The notes under the pieces were generated by a model. It made no database searches and was not told the DNA's origin. It saw nothing but the letters and a program-made list of their open reading frames with translations. From contig KV918840.1 in NCBI GenBank assembly GCA_002049455.2, positions 186,001 through 250,000 of the forward strand: a stretch of DNA of 64,000 nucleotides, read 5' to 3'. Positions within the stretch are counted from its first letter, which is position 1; each line of letters opens with the position of its first letter. The position numbers were made by a program, and so were the translations under genes. The DNA is from Porphyra umbilicalis (Eukaryota; Rhodophyta; Bangiophyceae; Bangiales; Bangiaceae). Shown here one piece after another: positions 41,474 to 51,515 of this stretch.

Positions 41474-44383
41474 ATGGAGTGTTCCGACTTGCATCTGCTC
41501 CTGGACTGGCCTGACCTGTGTCAGCCCTGTGCCTTGACCCATGTCGAAGACGACGACGCCGACGAGCCACGAGGCCTGGTTCGCACCGTAGCCGACGTGC
41601 TCGATACAACTGCGCGCTATACTCTGCGTCGGCAGCGCACGGCGGTAGCGGTCGCCATTCGGCTTAACCGTGCCACCGTTCACCGGCAGTAGCGTGTTGC
41701 TGCTGCTTCTGCTCCCTCAGGCGACACTACGCCGATTTTGGCGACCTTGGATGTAGCGCGTCTGGTGCGCAGTGAAGGCACCGGCGCCTATGACGCCTGG
41801 TGGGTTGTAGGGGCTTCCGCTGCCAGCGACGCCGGCACGGCCGTATGTAGTGACCAATGGTCACAGCGTGGAGAACCTGCGTTGCGTCAACATGTGAGTG
41901 TGCGAGGCACCGACAGTGCTGATGGTAAACGCGGGAGCTGCGACGACGGGCTCTCAGAGAGCGATCCAGAAGAGCCGTCGCTACGTACGGTGCCAAGGGT
42001 GCAATCGTTGTCGGCTGGACGTCCAGTGCGTGGAGGTAATAGGCAGCGCGCTGGCGCGGCGCCGATGCCCGCCTCCGAGTCGCCTTCCCTCTATGCGCCA
42101 ACAACAACTACGGGGTTTGCTGTCCCTACGGGAACGCCACTGCCGTCCGGCGACGATCTACCGCGGGCGGGCACCATACGGACGATCATGCTTCCGCTTG
42201 TCGAGCGGCTGCCGACGTACACGTTCTGCACGCTGACCCGGCGGGTGTGGCGGCGCATCGAGGACGTTTCGGCGCCGCGGTTTGTGCCGTACATGGGCGG
42301 GGTGACGGGTGCGTTTGCCGAGTCGGCGTGGCGCGCTCGCTTGGACAGGTGGGCGGGTGTCGTCGACAGCGACAGCGACATCTCCGAGGAAGACGCTGCT
42401 GACAGAGGGGTGGGGTACTACGGCCTGTCAGCAAGGACGCGGCGGATGGCAGAGCGTGCCGGGATGCAAGCTGTCGTGAGCATGCTGGGCGACGACCAGA
42501 CCGTGGTTGACGCCATTGCGCGCGGATTGGGCCGACCTTCGGACAGAGTTCGACGGACGATTGACCTCGTCGACAGACGCGCCCGCCAGCACGCAGCTGC
42601 ACGGAAGAGACGCATCGAGCGAGCCGCACGCCAATCCGCGCTGGAGCGATTGACGGGCGACGCTAGCTTGGCAGTCGTTCTAGCCAGTGGCGCCGCGCGT
42701 GCTCGCCCGCGTGCAAGTCCCCGGTCGGCGTCTGGGGCCCGGCACGCCGACACAGCGGCTGCGCCGCCAGCGGCGTTTGTGGGCAACTGGGGCCAGATGG
42801 GCTCGGCCGTCGAGGCGGTGGCGGTGGCAGCGGCCGATGCAACAGCGGCCGGCCTTCCCCGAGCCAGCCGTGCGTGGGCAATGCGGCAGGTGGGGGAGGT
42901 AGTGTCGGTGCTGGCTGATGCAGACGCCCACAGACGCGACGTCGCCGGCGTGCGCGACGTGCTATCCACGCTCCGGCTGACCGACGGTGCCGACCGCGTT
43001 GCCGAGTTGCCCTGTGTCGGATCCTTTCTTGGATGTGTTCCTCCGCCTCATGCGTCTGCGCTGGCGGCGTCCATCGACGCGTCAACTGATTTCATGGATT
43101 CGTCGGCGCCGTCGCGGGACACATTGGCGCGTCTGCTTTGTCGTGTATGCGTACGTTACGCCTGCCGCTTGCACGGTCCGTGCCCTCGCGACCCTCTGTC
43201 GGCGCCGCCACCCGCCCGACCCGTCACTCTTCCCCCCGACGTCCATCGAGCGCTCGCCTACGTCGAGGCATTTGGGTGGCCAGTCGGCGGCGCCGCACCT
43301 GCGCGGGCGCCCTTCATGGATCCGATCACTCCACGTACCAACAGCTCGTCGGCGACTGCAACGCCTCCCCTGTCGCAAGCAGCCTCGTCGCAGAGGCGGC
43401 GGCAGGAGAAACCGACCGCGTCGCCGTCGATAGAGGGCGGCAGCCAGATTGACAACGCGGCGGTCGACTTTGTGCCCTGCTTTTACGTCGGGCATTGTAC
43501 GGAGCGGGTGTGCCGCTGCGCGCGCGCGGGTGTTCCCTGCGAGAAGTTTTTTGGTTGCTCTCACGTACGTTGGGTGGCTTCGGACCAGTTGTCAGCTACA
43601 GCCACTTGGGCGACAGCCATCGACGTGCGCGCCGGCACCGGACAATCGCCCGCAATCGCGTCGCCCTTGACGCCGTCGGACACTGCCTGGTTCTCAACTG
43701 TCACGGCTCCTGGGTCCCGTTTTTGCTGGCGACGGGTGCGGTGCGAGTGCTCGGCACCTGGGAGGTGCGCGACTGACGAGTGCCCGTGCTTCGGCGAAGA
43801 CCGCGAGTGCGACCCGGACGCATGCTTCACGTGCGGCGCCGCTTGGTCGCCGGCATCCGGCGTCGACGACGCCTGCCCTCCATTTCGTGGCGGTGACCGC
43901 AACGATGAATGGCCGAAAGGCCTGCTGACGGCTGTCGACCCAGTCGCCGGTGGAGTCCCCGGCAGCCGGCGCTGCCGAAACGTACAGATGCAGGTCGGCT
44001 CCCGTGTGCGTGTCGTGCTCGGGCGCTCCGAGGCACACGGCTTCGGCGTGTTTGCAGCTGAGCGCGCGACGGCTGGTGACTATGTCGGGGATTACGTGGG
44101 GGAGCTTCTCCCTCACGCCGATGCGCACACTCGCGGCCGCGTGTATGACGCAATCGGGGTCAGCTTCCTGTACACGCTGACCCGCACACTCGTGCTGGAT
44201 GCGACTCGCGTCGGCGGCTGCCTGCGATACATCAACCACAAACGGGACGGAGCCAACCTCCAGCCGAAACTGCTCAGCGTTAGTGGGTACATACGGGTGG
44301 AGTTCTTTGCTGCCCGGGACTTGGTGCCGGGCGAGGAGCTGTTTTTCGATTATGGGTACAGTCTGGATGACTGGCGTGTCTAA
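41474..44383 (+). CDS. Enhancer-of-zeste type histone methyltransferase (PRC2 catalytic subunit)
   Basis: The large frame ends at 44383. It has a pre-CXC motif (LLCRVCVRYACRLHGPCPR), a Cys-rich CXC region (HCTERVCRCARAGVPCEKFF; CATDECPCFGEDRECDPDAC) and a C-terminal SET domain (HGFGVFAAE; RYINHKRDG; GEELFFDYGYS). This order is specific to E(z)/EZH proteins, which methylate H3K27 in Polycomb repressive complex 2. FVPYMGG in the N-terminal half resembles EZH IPYMGD. The first in-frame ATG of the main exon is late. An upstream ATG at 41474 begins a protein-like exon (MECSDLHLLLDWPDLC) that joins in phase if a 51 bp intron at 41670-41720 (GTGCCA...CTCAG) is removed, giving ~950 residues. The first exon is inference; the domain call is firm. 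Confidence 0.85.
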
Positions 44384-44394
44384 CGCGGTTGCTC

Positions 44395-45236
44395 TGCCTG
44401 TTGGTGCTTGCTGGCGACGCGGCGGGCGGTGGCTCCGGCGTCGGCGGCGTCCGTGTCGTCGCGGTGTCCAACGCCGTCGACGCTCCCGTCCTGGCGACCG
44501 CGTCCGCGACGCACAGTCGGCGACGCGGGTTCCGCAACTCCTCGGCGTTGGCGCCGGCTGCGTGCAGCACCTCGTTGGCGACACGGCGGGCGGTGACGCC
44601 GGTGTCGGCGTCGTCCGTGTCGTCGCGGTGTACCACGCCGTCGACGCTCCCGTCTTGGCGACCGCGTCCGCGACGCACAGGCGGCGAGACGGGTTCCGCT
44701 ACTCATCAGCGTTGGCGCCCGCCGCGTGCAGCACCTGGTTGGCGACGACGCGGCGGGCGGTGACGCGGGCTTCGGCGCTCGCCGCGTGCAGCACCTGGTT
44801 GGCGACGCGGCCGACGCCGGCGTCGACGTCGTCCGTGTCGTCGCGATGTACAACGCCGTCGACGCTCCCGTATTGGCGACCGCGTCCGCGATGTACAGTC
44901 GGCAAGATGGGTAGCGCTACTCATCGGCGTTCGCGTCCGCGGCGTGCAGCACCTCGTTGGCGACGCGGCGGGCGGTGACACCGGCGTCGGCGCCCGCCGC
45001 GTGCGGCACCTCGTTGGCTACGCGGCGGGCGGTGACGCCGGCGTCGGCGCCCGCCGCGTGCAGCACCGCATTGGCGACGCGGTGGGTGGTGACGCCGGCG
45101 TTGGCGCTGGCCGCGTGCAACACCTGGTTGGCCTCGCGGCAAGCGGTGACGCCGACGTCTGCGCAAGCCGCGTGCGGCACCTGGTTGGCGACGCGGCAAG
45201 CGTTTGTGCTCGTCTATTTCATGGCGCCGTCTATTT
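44395..45236. repeat. Tandem array III: three 164 bp units then 57 bp units
   Basis: GGCGAC points at 44413, 44577 and 44741 are 164 bp apart, the same monomer length as array II. Then 57 bp (19-codon) units start at 44952, 45009, 45066, 45123 and 45180. Sense is plus: LAGDAAGGGSGVGGVRVVAV, VLATASATHSRR and NSSALAPAACSTSLAT align with the minus-strand peptides of arrays I and II. The array starts within about 25 bp of the methyltransferase stop. Confidence 0.88.
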
Positions 45237-45564
45237 CTTCGGCGCCGTCCCCCTCGCGGGCGTGTGGGTGCTGGCGGATGGGGAAGTGCGGGCGTCCCGC
45301 TGGCGCGCCGCCGCCACGCACGTGCGCGTGGCGGTGGTGCACCTGCCGGGGGCGGCGAGCTGGGACGACGGTGGCGCCGACGTGTGTCCAGCATGTCGTG
45401 TTCGTTTTGATGCGATACGGATTGTGCGACTTTTTTTCTCTTCTGCGTCGTGTTGGTTGACAGGCGTCTTCGCAAGATCCAGGAGCTCCGCAAGAGAGAG
45501 AAAGAATCAGGCGCTTGTCGGGAGCGGGAAAAAGGTGGGATTTACTCGTTTCAGTTCACTGTAA
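44944..45564 (+). CDS. Hypothetical protein downstream of array III
   Basis: The plus frame passes from the 19-residue repeats (HLVGDAAGGDAGVGARRVQ) into unique, protein-like sequence (VYFFGAVPLAGVWVLADGEV, VRVAVVHLPGAASWDDGGAD) with a CPAC motif. At 45424 a GT begins a pyrimidine-rich stretch. Splicing to 45477 (53 bp) would continue as IQELRKREKESGACREREKG, a charged helix, with a stop near 45560. No family is recognised. The start may lie in the array or upstream of it. Confidence 0.3.
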   Translation: MQHLVGDAAGGDTGVGARRVRHLVGYAAGGDAGVGARRVQHRIGDAVGGDAGVGAGRVQHLVGLAASGDADVCASRVRHLVGDAASVCARLFHGAVYFFGAVPLAGVWVLADGEVRASRWRAAATHVRVAVVHLPGAASWDDGGADVCPACRVRFDAIRIVRLFFSSASCWLTGVFARSRSSARERKNQALVGSGKKVGFTRFSSL

Positions 45565-47638
45565 ATGACTGAGAGACGGACGCTCCGATTGGCATGCGTC
45601 ACCTCGTCAGCATACCGGTACCGTGAAGACACCATCGAAATCCACTGTGACTCTAACGGGCACCGTGGCCAAGTCCCGACGTCGTGGAACGGCGGCCAGG
45701 CCTGGCTGACGATGACGTCCTGCCCGCTTCCGCGGGTCGCGGCTGCCGACGCGAGACAAATGTCTTGCACGTTGCTGCGCCAGGCGACGCCGCACGCAGC
45801 CAGCCACGGCTCGTCGCAGCGCCAAGTCGTGCCCGGCGACTCGCAGCGTGTGTGGTGGTGGACGCATCTGTGGCGGGTGGCGGCCGCAGCGGCGGCCGCG
45901 CTGGTTGCCGCCTTTTCGCGCCTCTGGGTGCGACGGGCCGACGTAGCGGGCGACGGCCGGCACTTCGCGGTCCGCGGCGGACGCCGTGCTCGGCCGAGGT
46001 ACTTCTCTCGTCGGCACCGGGACAGAGCGCTGCCGCCCCCGACCCCTTCCCGCACCCCTGCCGTGCTCGACCCGTCCCGCGCGGCTCCGATGCTGTTCGG
46101 GGTGCGCGCGACACGGACGCGACGGTACGCGCAAGTGGCTCCCGCAGCGCACGCGGCGGTGACGAAGGAGGAGGTGGCCGCGGCAGCGGCGGCGGAGGTA
46201 TCGCCCGCGGTGCCGCCGACGGAGACGGTGGCGGCAGCAGCAGGGCCGGAGGCGCCAACAGTACACCGACAACGCGCTTCTCCACGGCGCGTGCAGCGTC
46301 TGCCTCGCCATGTGCGTGGCGGCGGCCACAGCGTCGGCGTCAACACGCTCGTCATTGTCAACGACGGCGGCGCCAACAACATGCTCCACAACGCGTGCAG
46401 GAGTTTCCCCGCCGTGTGCGGCGTGCCGGCGGCCACAACGTCGGCGTCGAAAAGCACCGCATTGTCAACGACAACGTCGGCGTCGACACGGTCATCATTG
46501 TTAACGACGGCGGCGCCATCAACGTGAGCCACGGCGCGTGCAGCGACTGCTTTGCCGCGTGCGTGGCGGCGGCCACAGCGTCGGCGTTAACAAGCACCGC
46601 ATTGTCAACGACAACGTCGCCGACGACAAGCTCGTCATTGTCAACGACGGCGACGCCAACTACGTGCTACACAACGCGTGCAGGAGCTTCCTCGCCGTGT
46701 GCCGCGTGCCGGCGGCCACAACGTCGGAATTGACAAGCACCGCATTGTCAACGACAACGTCGCCGTCGACAAGCTCGTCATTGTCAACGACGGCGGCGCC
46801 GACAACTTGCTCCACGACGCGTGCAGCAGTTCCTCGCCGTGTGTGGCGTGCCGGCGGCCACAACGTCGGCGTCGAAAAGCACCGCATTGTCAACGACAAC
46901 GTCGGCTTCGACACGGTCGTCATTGTCAACGACGGCGGCGCCATCAACGTGAGCCACGGCGCGTGCAGCGTCTGCTTTGCCGCGTGCGTGGCGGCGGCCA
47001 CAGCGTCGGCGTCAACAAGCACCGCATTGTCAACGACAACGTCGCCGTCGACAAGCTCGTCATTGTCAACGACGGCGACGCCAACTACGTGCCACACAAC
47101 GCGTGCAGGAGCTTCCTCGCCGTGTGCCGCGTGCCGGCGGCCACAACGTCGGAATTGACAAGCACCGCATTGTCAACGACAACGTCGCCGTCGACAAGCT
47201 CGTCATTGTCAACGACGGCGGCGGCAACAACGTGAGCCACGGCGCGTGCAGGAGTTTCCTCACCGTGTGGGTCGTGGCGGCGGCCACAACGTCGGCGTCG
47301 ACAAGCACCACGTCGGCAGCGGCCATGTCGACTGCCTCACCTATGACCACGTCGGCCTCAAGACGCACGTCGCCGTCTACACCTGCGCGTTTCCGTTTGC
47401 CGCTGTGTGCTTCACAGGGGCGTCGACGATAAGCGCATAAGAATATAATGAAGGCTGCGCGGGAGGAAAGCCGCCCACACAGACCACGAACAAGCAACGG
47501 GTCAAGCCCTCGTTCCCCTCCATCGTTGACGGCAGTGCACCCCACCCAGGTCGGCTGCCGCGGCCCAACGCGTTGCTCTCCGAAAAACAGCAACTCGCCG
47601 CCACCACCCCCATCCCCCAAATCGCCAACCCTCCACAC
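45507..47638 (-). CDS. Asp/Val-rich repeat protein gene (array IV), frames not continuous
   Basis: On the minus strand a protein-like N-terminal segment (47638-47270: LFFGEQRVGPRQPTWVGCTA, then GVDGDVRLEADVVIGEAVDM) leads into repeats with VVDNDELVDGDVVVDNAVLV and DADAVAAATHAAKQTLHAPW. It ends in unique sequence (WRCDEPWLAACGVAWRSNVQ; SSRYRYADEVTHANRSVRLS) reaching 45507. The parts are in different frames and the plus strand is also open at 45565-46527, with a hydrophobic stretch. The minus reading is preferred because the repeats resemble those of arrays I and II. Function unknown; exon structure unresolved. Confidence 0.3.
46285..47300. repeat. Tandem array IV, ~141-143 bp monomer
   Basis: The GGCCACA point recurs near 46572, 46713, 46857, 46998, 47139 and 47281. 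Two unit types alternate (HGACSDCFAACVAAA-like and HNACRSFLAVCRVP-like on plus), so the higher-order period is about 284 bp. Identity between alternate units is very high, which implies recent expansion. Confidence 0.85.
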
Positions 47639-47718
47639 ACGCTACTATCCTCACCCCCACGAGTCCCTTGCAAAGTACGACCGCTACCTTGAACTACCGT
47701 CCTCCCGCAAGCAAACAC

Positions 47719-49850
47719 TCAGCCCGGCACGGGGCCCACTCGGATGCCCTCCTCCTCGTCGTCCTCCTCATCCTCCTCCTCCTCCTCCGCCTCGTCGTCA
47801 TCCCCCTGCAACGGGCGGTCCGCTGCTGCACCGGCCGCCGCTAACGCGTCGTCCCACACATCTTCGCCGCCCAGATTGCTCGTGGCCAACACCGCAGTCG
47901 CCACCGCATGCTCGCCAATCCACTTCTTCACCCACCGCGCAATGAGCTGCAACAGGTTCTTGTTAGAGTGCGTCACGCGGCGCGATACCAACTGCTCCGC
48001 AACCTCCGCGGGGGAGACGGCACCACAGGTGACGCTGAGCCCCAGCAGCAAGTTCTCCTGCGCCGCACTGATCATCTCCTCCTCCATCGACTGGAAGGCC
48101 CCAGCGTGCTCAGCCAGCGCGCCCTTGAACACGGTCTGTGCCAGCTGCCGCGCGGTCAGCCGGCTCACCGCCGCAGACTCGAACACAACCGCCGTGTCGA
48201 ACTGCGCGCGCGTGCCCTCCTTCCACGTCAGGTGGAATGGAACCACAGGTAGCGCAGGTCCTCCCCCCCCCGAGCCGGCGTTGAAAGCGGGCGCGGTCCC
48301 AGCGCAGACGACGGCTGCCCCACCTCCCCCCCCACCCCCACGCGCAGGAGTCTGCAGCGGCGGCACACCGGTCGTTGCCAACCGGACTATACCGTCGGCT
48401 GCGTGGAGAGCGTTGCGCTCCATGAGGCTGCGGTGCTCGCGCCGCATCTGCGCAACGGAGAGCGCTGGTTGGTTCGGTCGCCCGCCGGTGGTCGTTGCAT
48501 CTGTGACAAGCGACGCGGTCGAGGGCGTCGACCCCCTGACACCTTGCATCGGGTCGCCCCCACCAGACGTTCCACCCCCCCTCCCCGCCCCCGCGCTGTC
48601 CGTTACTGAGGACGATGAACAGCGCCCTCGCCCCGCCGGCGACAGCAGCGATCCCCGCCCCCGCACTCGACGAGCGCCGGCACCGGGTTCCGCCTCCCGC
48701 GAGCGTGCGGGGCTCGATCCACTGGGTGACGCGCCAACGAGATATATCTCGTCGTCGTCTACCGCCGCCGCGCCCCCTCCTTCGCCGCCGCCACTGCTTG
48801 CGCCAGCCACCGCGCCGCCACCGCTGCCGTCGCTTTGCGGTACTGGAGGGGGTTCATGCCCAACGCCACGCCCAGAGCACCCGGCCCCGCCGGCACGCCC
48901 ACCGCGAGGTGCGCCTTGAGCTCTGCCGCGACAACTTCCTGTTGGCGCACAGGCCCTGCCACCGGCGCCCGCCGCCGCCCCGGCCACACCGCGGCCACCT
49001 CCCGCGGCCGCAGCGCCCGCCGCCGCGCCGGTGCCGCCGCCGCCGCCTCCCGCTGCCGCCGCAGCCCCACGGACGCCACCACGTCCCTCTTCCTGCCCCC
49101 CCCCCCCCTCCCACCGCGCCCGCCACGCCCTCCGCGTCCGCCACGCCCGCCGCGTCCGCCACGCCCGCCGCGCCCGCCGCGCCCTGCAGCAGCGGCTCCC
49201 CGCCCACCACCACGACCACCTCTTGCTGCCGCCGCCCCAGCTACGGCACCCACAAGCGCCGCCCCGATGGCCGTCTGGTTCGGGTCCGCGAGAGCGCCGA
49301 CCATGCCGTCGAAAACGGCCCGGTTGTCAGCGTGGTTTGTGGCAGCCACAATGCCCTCGTCTGACATCAGGTCGGCCGCGCCGATGGGATCGAGACCGGC
49401 GTCGTGGAGGTTCGCGACCAGCTCGGCCGCCGCCGCCGCGGTCTGCTGCGTATCCGACCACTCCTTCCAGCACGCCACATAATGCGCACGCAGCCACTCG
49501 GCGACGATCGTGTCGGTCACAGCGCTGCACACAAAGTCAGAACGAGACAGCGGTGGCGCCAAACGGCGGCGCGTCACGTTGCCGGTCTTAGGGTCCATCT
49601 GGAACCGGTCCGGAGACAGGACCATCGTGTCAACCCGGTGACCAACGCGGTTGCACTTCGAGCACTTGGCCGTGCAACAGCACGCCAAAGCGAAGCACGC
49701 GCCATCTTTGGCGAAGGGGTGCTCCGCCGCCAGCTTGTGCCGGCACGGCGGCGACTTCATACCACACGTCCGCTGCGTGTGGGCCCCGGTGCGGGGGAGG
49801 CCACTCCCGTCATCGCCCAACTCGAAGCCACAAAGCAAGCATTTGCCCAT
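47719..49850 (-). CDS. Cys-rich / RGG-box protein with acidic tail
   Basis: ATG 49850 (MGKCLLCGFELGDDGSGLPR) opens a Cys/His-rich zinc-binding-like N-terminus with many CxxC pairs (CCCTAKCSKCNRVGH), a helical region (LVANLHDAGLDPIGAADLMS) and an RGG run near 49130-49200 typical of RNA-binding proteins. The frame stops at 48759. A second minus frame, open from 48987 to 47719 and without an early ATG, carries DDDEIYLVGAS, a helical domain (RLTARQLAQTVFKGALAEHA; NLLQLIARWVKKWIGEHAVA) and a final Asp/Glu tail. The overlap and the missing ATG suggest one gene joined by an intron or a length error near 48760. No family is recognised. Confidence 0.5.
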
Positions 49851-50116
49851 GGCTCCAAAACGATGCCCTTCCCGACTCTCCCTCCCCCGCCCCACCGCGC
49901 GTCCCGCGACCCTCCCCTGCCTCGTCGCCCGTCCCGCGACCCTCCCCCGCCTCGTCGAAAGCCTCAGTACGAAGCCGCGCACGTCCAACAGCACCAAGAA
50001 AAGCGCCGGCGCCTGCACCGGCTGCGCGACACCCGTCCTCCCGCGCCGAGGCCCTTGAGAAAAGAGGCCTCACCCGGCACGCGCCCGTCTGGTCGATAAC
50101 CACCACCCCGTGCACG

Positions 50117-51515
50117 TCAGGGTACGACCCCTTGTAAGCGGCGTCGGTCTATGCTGCTGATGCACGGCGTGGAGAAAAGAAAAGGGCCGACGCCGAGTGG
50201 GAGCGGACGGACGATACGCGGGTGAGCGAAGGCCACACACACGGAGATATGGCAAACGTGTGGCTTGGCGTGGCGGGGGGGGACGAGGTGCAATCGGATA
50301 AGGGGCCCGCGTCGCTGCAGAAGTGCGCTCATGGGAAACTGTCGCCGTGGAGAGGGGAGGGGGGAGGGACGAAGCGCCATGACGGACCTCATGGCGATCT
50401 ACGGGCCTCACGAGAGCACGGGCGCCCTGTCGAGAGGCTCGATCCACCGGCAAACACTTGTGGCCCGATCCCTTTCTGCACGAACCTGGTCAATGGCGCA
50501 TCCAATCAGAGCATGCCAGGTCCACGCATATCCGATCGTGTGACGGTGACGGAGCACTGCCGCCGCTGCCGACTTTCGTGTAGCCCTCCTTTTTTAAGCT
50601 TTGCACCCCCGCATTAGCGATTGCACACCGCCGCCTGGAGCACGAAGTGGCGCACGTTTGGTCCGAGGGGGGTGCGGCGGGCCTCGATTAGAGCAGTGAA
50701 ATTTGACGAAATCTGACCACCTGCTCTGACACTGCCTGAGGGTGACCCCTAATGAATCGGGTTAAGCATTTGCCACACAGATCCACCCGGCAGGCGCACG
50801 AAGTGGAGCACGTTGTGTCAGATCCTCATCCTGGCCGCTCCACGAATTCAATCGGTCCACCTCACTAAGGCCCCGGACCAAGGACCGCGCCGCGATCCGC
50901 GATCGCCGCTGTGCGCACGCGAGATTCGGCGTCAGACCCTAGCATTCCCCCTCGTGATGCGGCTCTCTGTCAGCAAACGTGTTGTCCGGTCAAATTGAAC
51001 GCGCCCCCCTTGGCCCTCCTGGAGGGGGTCAAACGTGCACCGCCGACGGAGGGGGTCCATTTTTTGTGGAAGTGCCATAACTAGGGGTGGCCACCGCACT
51101 GAAGGCCAGGGTATTGCACGTACGTGCCTGGAATATTTATTTGTATATCGATATACAGTCGATGTTTGGCTGTGACTGAACTCGATTCAATCGATTGGGG
51201 GGTCTACCGGCAACACCGTGATTCGTGTATCCAGCGCTGGCGCGGCACGAGGGCCTCGCTCGAGCTGTGGCCTGCGGTGCCCGCCACCAACCGCTTCCAA
51301 GCCGACGCTCTTCGTCCCCTTACTTGACCGACGACGTGTGCCCTGTTGTGGTAGAGCGGCGTCGCCGTGCCGCCGCGTCACCGCGCCGTAGCCGTTGCCG
51401 CTGCCACCGCCCCCCCCGCCCTCTCCGTTACCCGCTCTGCCCCCCATACTCCATTGTCAACCTTGCTGTCAAGCTGCGGTTGGTCGGCAGCGGGGGGGCC
51501 GCGCCCCCAGTGCCA
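50117..51515. other. No gene; two short dispersed-repeat fragments
   Basis: 51047-51080 matches 24100-24134 inverted, and 51091-51134 matches 2562-2605 inverted (two mismatches). The right part is the presumed promoter and 5' UTR of the kinase gene. A pyrimidine-rich stretch ending CCCCCAG just before the ATG at 51516 could be an acceptor, so an upstream non-coding or short coding exon is possible. Confidence 0.5.
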
